Positions 1 to 10,491 of a DNA stretch of 64,000 nucleotides are shown piece by piece. Position numbers and translations under genes: made by a program. The notes beneath the pieces were generated by a model. The model searched no databases, was not told the origin of the DNA, and worked only from the letters and a program-made list of their open reading frames with translations. This stretch comes from Litoditis marina (Eukaryota > Nematoda > Chromadorea > Rhabditida > Rhabditidae), in NCBI GenBank assembly GCA_964036275.1, contig OZ038440.1:2232001-2296000 (forward strand), in the 5' to 3' direction. Position 1 is the stretch's first letter. Each line of letters starts with the position of its first letter.

Positions 1-10
1 TTTCTCTAAC

Positions 11-478
11 CTGGGTGCACAGTAGAAAGTGTTCGAAACAGCAAATCCTGACAATTGACCACCAGTAGTAAACCTGCTCATGCGGGGGTATCCTTGTTCT
101 GTAAATTATTGTTCACAATTTGTGTGGCATTAGAATAGGTCTTTACCGTACTCTTTGCCGAAGAAGACACATTCGAAGACCAGAAATGTCTGACTTGCAT
201 CTGATGTTTATGTGTTAATGTATGCTATGCCAGATGCTAGTACACATGATGATCACTAGGAGAAAATTGTAGTGATGCACGAACTGTAAACATGGAACAT
301 TGTTTCTGTTCTGTATACTGAGTAAAATATTCAATGACTCACTTTGTGAGAGGGTGGCTTTGCGGAGTTCCGGACAGTGGAACTTGATTTTTGCGTACGT
401 ACTCGGGCTAACCGCAAAACCAAATTTACCTGAAAAACTTGATATACAATCAATTATCCAGAGAAAAAGCAGCAACAA
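11..478 (-). CDS. Small secreted-protein gene, copy A, 3' end outside window
   Basis: Two exons are visible: 343-478 and 11-98. The third lies beyond base 1. Exon 1 opens with a strongly hydrophobic, signal-peptide-like stretch beginning LLLLFLWIIDCISSFSG. Exon 2 contains GYPRMSRFTTGGQLAGF. Exon 1 ends in phase 1 at a GTGAGT donor, and exon 2 starts in phase 1 after TTTACAG and ends in phase 2. No in-frame ATG precedes the leucine run; the first codon after a TTTCACAG acceptor is TTG, so the start is unresolved. The family is not recognised. It lies downstream of the lectin gene on the same strand. Confidence 0.45.
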
Positions 479-715
479 CTGTGAAATGTATCGATACTTG
501 CCCAGTTTATAATGTATGTCTCATATATAGGCAGCATTCTAGGCAGAGCGCAAACTACAATTATTATCTGTGTGTTTAGGATAACATAATTTTATGGCCA
601 CATTGATTCTGATGATATGTGTTTTCTGGGATGCTAGTGAGGTTTTTGACATTCCACCCCACTTGGCATTGCACAAACATCACAAAAACGTGAAACTTAG
701 TGAATGTGTGTTTCA

Positions 716-3700
716 TTATAGGACGTCGTACGTGATGTTTGACCACGAGTACGGAGAGGGTTGTATTCTACAAGTACCTTCGTTTCGGTACCCTGCCACT
801 GCGTCGGCCCATGCGAAAGTTCCAAATCTGTATTGATGATGAATACCGGCATAGTTGTAAGCCCTGAAATTCAGATTTTCTATTTGTTTAATCGAAATTT
901 GACCAAGATTGTTGTTCTAACACCAATTTTTTGAACGTTTGATCTCACATTGCTTGTGTACATGACTCGTGTGCCTACGTATCATTTTGCGCCCAGAAAT
1001 GATTAGGAAAACAATAATACTTTTGTTGTTTTTAATATTGACAAAATTGTTAGAATTGGGGAGTTTAAATGAATTGTGCTCTGAGTCAGGTCAATTAAAG
1101 TTAAGTTACCGATCAATTCTGTTGCCGGCGCCATTGACTATCATTGCTTTGAGCTGTGCTGCAGTGGCTGGAAAGAGTTGGGTATGACAATTGTTGTAGT
1201 CTGTTCAAACACTTGTGGTTGTGAACAGTGTTTCATTAAACGTTTCTAACAGTTTCATACCTATAAAATGTTTTCGGGAAGTTTCGGTAAGTTCTGACTG
1301 GGTTTTATCCTTAACCATCTACTGAAAAACATTGTTTCTTCAGTCAAAACACTCATTGAACCACCGTAATCAACCTAACTATTTCGAAAACTACCGTCTC
1401 AGATAGCTATTGCTTCTCTTTGGTCCTTCTTTTTGGAAACGTAAAAATTCCGCTAGTGTTACATGTAGCTTACGTTCAATTGATTTAAGAAAATCTTCCC
1501 GATATTTGAGAAAAGTGTCAACAAGTCTTACGTGCGGGAGGTGCTGTGGTTGTAGATAAGGTAGTAGATGTGCTAGTTGTTTCTGGAAAAATTTAATTAT
1601 CTAAAGTGAGCACAAAAGTGAGCTATCCACAGAAATAGTGTTTGTCCATCACAGTGCTGAAATTTTCACTCTTTTGATACAAGAGCTCAACACAGGCACC
1701 GTAGCAAAGTCATGAAAGTGGTGAGCTCAACCTAATCGAAGGCGTGATCACATTCTGGCCACACAGTTGCCAACTTTGTGTGTTGAAGCATAGCATAGGT
1801 GACCCCAACCTGGCTCAGATGGTGATCAGATAGTTCAGCTCAAAGGTGACCTTTTCACGAGACTCTGCTACGGTGCCAGGAAATGTAACAGAATAAGTGA
1901 GTGCTTAAGGGTCGGAAAATATGCTCCGCATGTATAGATACCGAGCTAAGAGTTATTTCAACAGAAATAACTACGATTTATTGATCTGATGTTCATCAAA
2001 ACCAAAAAACTAGGCGGATACCCAGAGAGCGATCAATTTGAGAAAGAAAGGTTTTGTTAGTATTGAAAAAGTAATCAGAGAACATAGACAAACAGTTTTC
2101 AGGAAATTTTCCACTGACCTGGAGCCACATAGGCATCTTTTTCACAAACATAGTTTTCCTTACGGTCGCAATCTATCGCATACCATAGATATTCATTGTC
2201 TCTGTAGGTCTGTAATTAGAGCTAATGTGATACATTACTCAGTTCCACAAAACTGGTGGGTGCAAGATGAGTAAACTGTGCTATGCATACAACATCGAAG
2301 TCAACGTTTAACATCACACATTGAGTGATGTTGATCGAAAAAGTGATGACGGAGAGTTATCGATGACTCACTACAGAGTTTCTGTAACCGGATGCGACAA
2401 TGTTTTTCATGAGTATGGTATATAGCTTGCGACGACACAGAACTTAGTTGTTTCCATTGTTTCCCACCCCAGGGTGGGGCGTTTTTAAGCATTATGGGTT
2501 ATCATTCACTCAAGTAAAATCACAATCTAAACTTACCGCTGCGCAACCGTTGATTGATTCGGGGTGATCAGAATTCACCCATTTGATAAAATCTGTTGCA
2601 TTACTACGATCGGTCCACTTCCATATATTGCTGAATCGGAAGTATCCTATCCATGACAAACGACTCGTCGACAAGACGTTGGCTTAATAAAAGAAAGTCG
2701 ACACTAAGTTTGGTACAATGAAAGGGATGAGTTAACTGCCGTTGGAATGAAAATGCCGATACATTGCGAATTAGTTGTCGATTTTCACACAGCAACATCT
2801 TGAAAAACAAATCGCGTTCAAGTGCACCAAGAAACTGCCTCACGTTCGTTTTAAAAGAATTTTGAAGCTAGTTTCCATTCAGATCTCGAGCTTCGATATA
2901 GTTACCTCTCAGTGCTGTTAATTGATAAAGAGGCCGCCCTACACACTGATTCACTTTTCCACAGTTTTCATGGGTTCAGTCATGCTAACTGCTTTAGAAG
3001 ATAAATAGAACAACCCCGTTTACCAGATACAATAACTCGACTTCTAGTTGAACTCACCCGTCACAAACGATTGTTCCTCATCCGAATGAAAGGATGCTAG
3101 ATGGGCATTTGCTTCGGTGCAATAATGTTCCGCTGAGAAGTAATCCGTGGTGTTCTCCCCCAACTGAAAAAATGATCTACTCTACTTTTCAATGCTACTA
3201 AGGCCTTATGGAAAGTCAAAAATACAAGTAACCCCAACGTTTCTGGACAACTTCCAACTGTGCTTAGAACATATTACAAATTTGTTTCTCTCTCCCTTTT
3301 TCTCGTCACGGGGTCTTCCGTGAAGGGGACGATCAAGCTCAAAGACATTAAGCTACAAACTATAACTCAGGTTTAAACATCAACAGAGTTTGAACATCAA
3401 AAAAAATAGAGTTTCTAATAATAGATATCCGCTCACGAACTGCCCAACTCTCAAAATGGGCAGTTCGTGAGAATAAACTATCATTATGAACGTTTGGAGA
3501 AAAACAACTCATAGAGTTTCTGATAATAGATATCCGCTCAATGTGTTCAAGCGGCTGGTTAATAAAACCTTGTAACTCACTTTGTAACAAGACGATCCAA
3601 ACTGTTTCCATCCTGGTTCACACGTTCCCACTGTAATTAATAACGCTCTGATCTGTTGAAATCAAGTGAGCCTCAATTTTATGTTGTGCATCGAATAATT

Positions 3701-4099
3701 GAGAAACTTGATGATTTTTGATGATGGAATATTTATAATAACGTTTCTAACAGTTTAATACCTATAAAATGTGTTGGGGAAGTTTCGGTAAGTTCTGACT
3801 GGGTTTTATCCTTATCCATCTACTGAAAAACTTTGTTTCTTTAGTCGAAACACTCACTGAACCACCGTAATCAACCTAACTATTTTGAAAACTACCGTCT
3901 CAGATAGCTATTGCTTCTCTTCGGTCCTTTTTTTGGAAATGTAGAATTCCGCTAGTGTTACATGTAGCTTATGTTAATGATTGGAGAAAATCTTCCCGAT
4001 GTGTCAACAAATCTTACGTGCGGGTGGTGCACTGGTTGTTGTTGGAGACATTTGAGATACTGCGATCTCGGCAAGGAACAGTCCAAGTACGACATGACA
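716..4099 (-). CDS. C-type lectin-like secreted protein gene, copy A
   Basis: Eight exons on the minus strand: 4018-4099, 3581-3630, 3058-3163, 2537-2682, 2119-2209, 1532-1582, 1110-1167 and 716-863. Splice phases agree at every junction. The protein has a hydrophobic start (VVLGLFLAEIAVSQ), a short TTT linker and then a CTLD. The CTLD has CEPGW, SSCYK, a third cysteine before AHLASFHS, WIGY, WKWTD, GCAA and DC...YVCEK, which is the six-cysteine long form. A Thr-rich linker and a ~65-residue tail of unknown family follow. No EPN/QPD or WND motif is seen, so calcium-dependent sugar binding is doubtful. The linker exon is 21 bp (7 codons) shorter than in copies B-D. The initiating ATG is unresolved: an open frame runs up to an ATG at 4249. 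Exon 4 uses an unusual AAG acceptor. Confidence 0.75.
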
Positions 4100-4269
4100 C
4101 TGAAAACGAAACACAGTTTCACAGGGTCCATTACGATTCTGTGGAGGAGCATGCCACGTTATCGAGGTATTTTCATAGGTACGACTGCAGAATTTAGAAT
4201 GAAAGTGTGGCCACAGTTGAAATGCTGTGTGAAGGATCGTTTCTCTCATGATATCTCACAATGTGATAT

Positions 4270-5735
4270 CGAAGTTTATCTCACAACTATTCGCTGCGAT
4301 CAGTAGCTTTCGAACAAAAAAGTTTTTTTTTGCGTGCCCACAGAATACCCATGAATTATACTTAGAGAAATCAAAGTTCTGTAACGGTGAGATTGATACA
4401 TAGATTTTCTAACTATACATGTACCGCACTAGTGATGTATTACAAAAAAGTAAAAGAAACGCTCACCGAGATAGACAACATTCTTCTCATAAATTTCAAA
4501 TCGCGATGCAGTTTATATACACACAAATTTCATGGAGGACATCATTTATCGTGTGACATACTATAATTTTTTATCGAATGTTCTTGAGCATGTATTTGTC
4601 TATATTTCGCACATAAAACCACACAGTGTGAACCATACGTGTATCATTGGAAAAGTTGAAGAAAGTTCATCAGTTCTCACAGGTGGAAAACTGAAAAAGT
4701 GCCTTCTGCCTGTGCCAAAAAGTGCCTAGTTTTTAGACCTGTGCTCTACCAATGTCTGGCGCAATTAATTTTTCCAGGACCATTTGGTGCGTTATACGAT
4801 AAACGTTCAACCTACTTCAGTTAACATTTGTTTCCAGAACAGAACACATGAGAAATCGTGTTATACCTACTATAACATTTTAGAACTGCCGGAAAACAAC
4901 TATTTCACTCTTGCTACTTGGTAGAATTTACCCAGAACAAAACACAAGAAAAAAGCACGCAGGATAGCTGCGGCAGATAAAAGCACGAGTCAAATTTTTT
5001 GGGGCCACGCAACCGAGAGCAAAAATTCCAATTAAAAAGTGCCAAGTGCCAACAACTGTAAGAACGTCTTTTATTCCCAGTTCACGCTTTAGCGAACCAT
5101 GTTCTTTTTTTTTAACAGAAGTAAGATCACTTCTATTAACCGGAGTTGGTTTTTTTAGGAGCAGGGTGTGAGAGTTATGTTAATATCAAGAAAGTTCCAT
5201 CTGTGTGAGTGTGATTCAAGTCTCTATCCAAAATTTATAGTGTTGCAGACCGTTTCTCGCCCCGCGTAATAGGAGGTATTGGTCACAGCAAGCCACTTTG
5301 CGTTTGCTGATGTTTTTTTCTTTTTCAGTTTCTTCTCCGGATGGTAAATATTTTTGTTCTCAATAAATACAACACCAATATGGTTTTGTCTGTTTTGTTT
5401 CCCGATATTGTTCCCATGAAATGCAAATAACATCTCATTTTCATGCTCACAAGTTTTATTGCGGACATGATTTATCGTGCGATAAATAATAAGTTTTTTT
5501 CGAATGTTCTCGAACGTGCGATTGCTTGAATTTTGGTTAGCAACACTACAATGAAAAAATCTATGAACTTCTGTCATCGAAAAGTTGAAGGCAGCCGTAA
5601 CTGGTACTTGTACAGGTTTCCAATGGAGAAATGTTTCATTCCGTAGACCTGCGGTGTTCACCCAAATTGAGGGGGTTGAACAGTGAACGTGGGATTAGTT
5701 TTAATTGGTTTGAAACGGTATTCTAGAATACTATG
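4270..5735 (-). repeat. 5' conserved block, copy A
   Basis: This block lies upstream of the lectin gene. It recurs at 8717-10370, 26360-27980 and 40200-41690, and as a fragment at 37395-37880. It is AT-rich and contains two opposed short open frames: 65 codons at 4532-4729 on the plus strand and 145 codons at 5224-5661 on the minus strand. A motif of roughly 50 bp around TTATCGTG and TCGAATGTTC occurs more than once. It may be promoter DNA plus a degenerate gene; no known family is recognised. Confidence 0.7.
5224..5661 (-). CDS. Conserved 145-codon open frame, function unknown
   Basis: An ATG-to-stop frame whose last ~124 residues are identical to the frame at 8975-9412 in the facing arm. 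It is lysine- and asparagine-rich (NHVRNKTCEHENEM, KKLKKKKTS), with no recognisable domain, signal peptide or membrane segment. In copies C and D the stretch from NHVRN to HPEKKL is still open, but frameshifts break both ends. It may be an old gene decaying, or chance openness held identical by the recent inverted duplication. Confidence 0.3.
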   Translation of the reverse strand: MNTAGLRNETFLHWKPVQVPVTAAFNFSMTEVHRFFHCSVANQNSSNRTFENIRKKLIIYRTINHVRNKTCEHENEMLFAFHGNNIGKQNRQNHIGVVFIENKNIYHPEKKLKKKKTSANAKWLAVTNTSYYAGRETVCNTINFG

Positions 5736-5752
5736 CAGCAAACAAACATTCG

Positions 5753-5800
5753 ATGGAACTGTGAACAATACCAGGTAGGGAGTGTGCATCAAAAATAGAT
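5753..5800. repeat. Truncated half of palindromic element MITE-2
   Basis: The sequence GGTAGGGAGTGTGCATC and its flanks match one terminal arm of the ~190 bp palindromes at 22553-22753 and 37886-38070. Here the element stops where MITE-1 begins, so MITE-1 interrupted or replaced the other half. Confidence 0.6.
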
Positions 5801-5803
5801 CTA

Positions 5804-6735
5804 CATTCATGAAAAAGTGGGGGCCCAACGACTGTGAGATTTGTCTTCTTCTGTGCGCCCCTTAGACAGCTACACTCAAATGAAGCAGCTACTCAGACAG
5901 AACCTGGGGCAGTTAGAGGGGTACTTAAGGGGGCGTGGCCTATCGAATTTCGACATGAAAGTCAGTTTGGCGAAAAACAGGCAGTTGAGCGGGGCCACAG
6001 AATCTGGCACTTACAGGGGTACACAAAATGGGACTTAGAGAGGTAGGGCGGGCGCGGGCGTAATGTCTACCATAGAAAAGCAACTACCAGCGTGGCAATC
6101 ATGTGCAACTGTTAGTGAGTTTCGTCCCGCACATGTGTGGCGAGTTCGAGTCCGCTCGGCGCCGAAAGTTTTGCATTTAACTCACACATAGAAAATCTGG
6201 GAGTTAGAGGGGTAGGTTAATGGGAGTTCGTTACCGCAACGCGCTGGCCCTAATTTTCCACGGCTAAGTCCCGGATTTTATACGGCTAACTCTCCCGACT
6301 TTTGTCATAGTACTGCTACAAAAACCGAAAAATACTCATGTATAACTGTTAATTACAAACATACAAAAGTCGTAAAATATCTTTTCAAACCTGTAAACTA
6401 GAATCTACAAATCACAGATGTTAACTCAACGTAGTCAACCATAGAGATCCTGGTTTTTACACAATGGTATGCATTTGTGGTCATTACTTCAACTCTAGAT
6501 TATATAACACTTCGCATATTATTCAACAGTAGTTCTTTCGTTCGCAGCTGTGATTTGTAGATTCTAGTTTACAGGTTTGAAAAGATATTTTACGACTTTT
6601 GTATTTGTAATTAACAGTTATACATGAGTATTTTTCGGTTTTTGTAGCAGTAGCTGCTTCATTTGAGTGTAGCTGTCTAAGGGGCGCACAGAAGAAGACA
6701 AATCTCACTGTCGTTGGGCCCCCACTTTTTCATGA
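5804..6735. mobile_element. Palindromic MITE-1 copy with a nested insertion
   Basis: The two ends are inverted copies, running from ATTCATGAAAAAGTGGG on the left to its complement at 6731-6735. The inverted arms are about 200 bp on each side once the insertion at 5894-6310 is removed. The same element without the insertion is at 22917-23447. No transposase is encoded. It sits between the two arms of the giant inverted repeat. Confidence 0.85.
5894..6310 (+). mobile_element. 417 bp SINE-like insertion inside MITE-1
   Basis: It interrupts the left arm of MITE-1 and is flanked by TACT on both sides (5890-5893 and 6311-6314); the intact right arm gives the empty-site order. Around 6128-6160 is GAGTTCGAGTCCGC, a good match to a pol III B box, with a weak A-box-like TGGCAATCATG about 50 bp upstream. 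The repeated phrase GTTAGAGGGGTA appears twice. A tRNA-related SINE is the likeliest reading; the 4 bp duplication is short for a SINE and there is no clear A-rich tail. Confidence 0.5.
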
Positions 6736-6849
6736 TATTTTCTCTTTTTGTAAACATGCCGTAGATATGTAGAGAGCTGTTTTGATCTGTACCGTGCAGA
6801 TAAAATTGTTTTCTTAATGAACCACTTGTCAAGTATTACCACCATTCGA

Positions 6850-7590
6850 AAAAAATGACGTCAACATTGCGGTTCTAAAAACTTACTTTATCTGCCCTTC
6901 AAAATCCGAGAAAACATCATGTTTGAATTAAGTTTCACCGTAAATCGACCATTTTTAAGAAACTTTCAGCATTCGAAAACATATTTCACGTCAATTTTTT
7001 TTAAAGTTCACGTCATCTGAGATCTGGCCTCCTGAATTCCAGAATATGTCATATTTAGATAAAGTTTCATCGTTAATATACCATTTTTGAGATATTTTCA
7101 CATTTAAAAATATATGTGACGTCAACTTTGCACTTTTCAAAAATGACGTCATCTGGTCTCCAGAATCCCAGAACACGTCATTCTTAGATTGATTTTCACC
7201 GTTAATTGACCCTTTCTAAGATATTACCATTATTTGTGAACATATTTGACGTCAACTTTGAACTTTTGAATATGACGTCATCTAACTTTCAGAATCCCAG
7301 AATACGACACCTTTCGATGGAGCTCCATCGTTAATAACCCACTCGCCCACTATTATTATCATTTGAAGAATAATTTGACGTCAACTTTTTACTTTTGAAA
7401 TTTGACGTCATCTGGCATTCAGAATCCCGGAATACGACACCTTCCGATGAAGATCCATCGTTAATAACCCACTTGCCAACTATTGTCATCATTCGGAGAA
7501 ATATTTGACGTCAACTTTGCACTTTTCAAAGATGACGTCATCGGGTCTCCAGAATCCTGAATGACGTCACCGATAGAATAATTTTTACTT
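6850..7590. repeat. 130 bp-period tandem array with TGACGTCA sites
   Basis: Six diverged units. The left site of each unit (GACGTCAA or close variant) falls at 6857, 6987, 7118, 7248, 7377 and 7507, a spacing of 129-131 bp. In most units a second site within ATGACGTCATC lies about 28 bp further on. The array follows MITE-1 directly, as it also does at 23560-24030, so MITE-1, array and tail move as one composite repeat of about 2 kb. No open frame runs through it. Confidence 0.85.
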
Positions 7591-8160
7591 ATATTAAAGT
7601 CACGATGGTATCATATTTAAATTTTCATCGAAATTGGTCAGTGTTACCCTAAGTTACAAGAGTTTGCATAACCGACCTGACAGAGAGAGCGAGAGAGTGC
7701 ACAAAATGGAGAGACGCAGAGGCATTTATTTCGAAAGGTCGTAACTTGGTGAAAAATATTTTTTTTTCAAAAAAAAATTCGCGCTCATTCCGTTTTTATA
7801 CGAGTTCTATTATTACTACAAATTTCATACGAATCCGTTTAGTTGCGACAGAGATAGCACCCCAGCACGCAATGACGGAAGGACACACAACGGAAGGACA
7901 CACTACTTTGAATAATAACAAATAGTACCTCTCTACTTGAATTTCAGTTTATAATGGATGTATAGCTGAACAGCTGCTCTGATAAGTTCCAAACGCACTA
8001 CACCGGCAGATCTCCAATGCGATCTCATGAGTTCTAGTCTTAATTTCAGTGAGATAAAAAGTTCATGTAAACTTTCCATCTCACTCAAATGATGACATTA
8101 TACTAGTTGTTCTCAATGGTAAGATCAAAACTCCCTTTTAATCGTGCTCCAAATAATTAG
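7591..8160. other. Composite-repeat tail and unassigned spacer
   Basis: Bases 7591-7900 match the tail of the composite repeat at 24030-24420, including a GAGAGAG tract and an AGACGCAGAGGCAT stretch. Bases 7900-8160 show no gene, no recognisable repeat and no long open frame. Confidence 0.5.
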
Positions 8161-8174
8161 CTATCGAATCACGC

Positions 8175-8675
8175 TACTTGGCGAGTCGCCGGCGACAGTT
8201 TCCAAACTTCTTCACAAAATCCCTATTGAAGCCGCACAAATCGCATTTTTCCCTGTCGCACATGTTCATACCTCACAAAAAACTGGAATAAAAATCTAGG
8301 GGTCATCAAAGGTTTCCAAGTTTGGCGACTCGCCGGCGATATGAGGAACATATCGAAATGAGTGGCGACTCGCCGACGACAAGCTCTGTTTATTTTTCAA
8401 GGTTCGTATGAGTTATACAAGAAAAAGTTGTTTTTCGGTATCTTTCTTGTCATAGCCGTCGGAGTTTACCCACAAAATGCACTCAAACTTTTTTTGGGTG
8501 TTCTCGATGGAAAAATATTTTCGGCTTCGGCGACTTGCCGGCGACCCCAGGGACAATGCGAAATGTTTGGCGACTCGCCGGCGACAACTTCGGAGCTTTG
8601 GTTCAAGTGGCGACCCGCCGGTGACCTCAATGTATCGCCGGCGACTCGCCGGCGGTATGCCGGCGACCCCTCTGC
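8175..8675. repeat. Dispersed array of GGCGACTCGCCGGCGA motifs
   Basis: At least seven copies or near copies of the 16 bp motif lie at about 8180, 8323, 8362, 8529, 8569, 8608 and 8637. The core TCGCCGGCGA is a perfect palindrome. Spacing is irregular, unlike a simple tandem repeat. Overlapping open frames in several phases are a by-product of the GC-rich repeats and I do not treat them as genes. Confidence 0.75.
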
Positions 8676-8974
8676 CCCGCCGGCTAGTAGCCGCCAAATT
8701 CCAGAGGAGGATGATAATAGGTTAATTGTCTGCAACCGAAGTGTTCTCAGAAAAGTGACCCAGCCGAATTGTTGAATAAAGGAGGAATTGGAATCATCAT
8801 GCAGAACAATTGCAACAGATGAACTCTGGCGTCAAGCTGTATAGTTGTCTTATTTATCAAAATGGTTGTGTATCAAGGCGTCGTTTTCTAGAATACCGTT
8901 TAAAACCAATTAAAACACACTTCACGTTTACTGTTCAACCCCCTCAATTTGGGTGAACACCGCAGGTCTACGGA

Positions 8975-9412
8975 ATGAATCATTTCTTCATTGGAAAACG
9001 TAAACGAGCTGATAAACCAGTTAAAAAAATACCAGTTACGGCTGCCTTCAACTTTTCGATGACAGAAGTTCATAGATTTTTTCATTGTAGTGTTGCTAAC
9101 CAAAATTCAAGCAATCGCACGTTCGAGAACATTCGAAAAAAACTTATTATTTATCGCACGATAAATCATGTCCGCAATAAAACTTGTGAGCATGAAAATG
9201 AGATGTTATTTGCATTTCATGGGAACAATATCGGGAAACAAAACAGACAAAACCATATTGGTGTTGTATTTATTGAGAACAAAAATATTTACCATCCGGA
9301 GAAGAAACTGAAAAAGAAAAAAACATCAGCAAACGCAAAGTGGCTTGCTGTGACCAATACCTCCTATTACGCGGGGCGAGAAACGGTCTGCAACACTATA
9401 AATTTTGGATAG
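8975..9412 (+). CDS. Conserved 145-codon open frame, function unknown (copy B)
   Basis: Matches the frame at 5224-5661 residue for residue from VTAAFNF to the stop; the ~20 N-terminal residues differ because of small indels. No domain is recognised. The reading is as uncertain as for the partner copy. Confidence 0.3.
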   Translation: MNHFFIGKRKRADKPVKKIPVTAAFNFSMTEVHRFFHCSVANQNSSNRTFENIRKKLIIYRTINHVRNKTCEHENEMLFAFHGNNIGKQNRQNHIGVVFIENKNIYHPEKKLKKKKTSANAKWLAVTNTSYYAGRETVCNTINFG

Positions 9413-10491
9413 AGAATTGAATCACACTCACACAGATGGAACTTTCTTGATATTAACATAACTCTCACACCCTGCTCCTAAAAAACCAACTCCGGTTAAT
9501 AGAAGTGATCTTACTTCTGTTAAAAAAAAGAACATGGTTCGCTAAAGCGTGAACTGGGAATAAAAGACGTTCTTACAGTTGTTGGCACTTGGCACTTTTT
9601 AATTGGAATTTTTGCTCTCGGTTGCGCGGCCCCAAAAAATTTGACTCGTGCTTTTATCTGCCGCAGCTATCCTGCGTGCTTTTTTCTTGTGTTTTGTTCT
9701 GGGTAAATTCTACCAAGTAGCAAGAGTGAAATAGTTGTTTTCCGGCAGTTCTAAAATGTTATAGTAGGTATAACACGATTCCTCATGTGTTCTGTTCTGG
9801 AAACAAATGTTAACTGAAGTAGGTTGAACGTTTATCGTATAACGCACCAAATGGTCCTGGAAAAATTAATTGCGCCAGACATTGGTAGAGCACAGCTCTA
9901 AAAACTAGGCACTTTTTGGCACAGGCAGAAGGCACTTTTTCAGTTTTCCACCTGTGAGAACTGATGAACTTTCTTCAACTTTTCCAATGATACACGTATG
10001 GTTCACACTGTGTGGTTTTATGTGCGAAATATAGACAAATACATGCTCAAGAACATTCGATAAAAAATTATAGTATGTCACACGATAAATGATGTCCTCC
10101 ATGAAATTTGTGTGTATATAAACTGCATCGCGATTTGAAATTTATGAGAAGAATGTTGTCTATCTCGGTGAGCGTTTCTTTTACTTTTTTGTAATACATC
10201 ACTAGTGCGGTACATGTATAGTTAGAAAATCTATGTATCAATCTCACCGTTACAGAACTTTGATTTCTCTAAGTATAATTCATGGGTATTCTGTGGGCAC
10301 GCAAAAAAAACTTTTTTGTTCGAAAGCTACTGATCGCAGCAAATAGTTGTGAGATAAACTTCGATATCACATTGTGAGATATCATGAGAGAAACGATCCT
10401 TCACATAGCATTTCAAGTGTGGCGACACTTTCATTCTAAATTGCAGTCGTACCTATGAAAATACCTCGTGAACGTGGCATGCTCCTGCACA

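Larger units (their letters stand above)
1..5735 (-). repeat. Left arm of a giant inverted repeat (copy A)
   Basis: The whole arm is the reverse complement of 8887-17820. The outer end at base 1 matches 17820 and the inner end near 5735 matches 8887, in a shared TCTAGAATAC. The arm carries the lectin gene, the small secreted gene and the 5' conserved block on the minus strand. It lacks the two insertions seen in the right arm, so it shows the empty sites for both. The repeat probably continues left of the window. Confidence 0.93.

Noticed and set aside
5804..8160. Helitron identity for the MITE-1/array composite
   Set aside because: I found no TC start with a CTRR end and hairpin, and no Rep/helicase; the inverted arms argue against it.
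8362..8775. 137-codon frame and overlapping frames on both strands
   Set aside because: They are generated by the GGCGACTCGCCGGCGA repeats, are open in several phases at once, and have no counterpart in other copies except a short shared tail.
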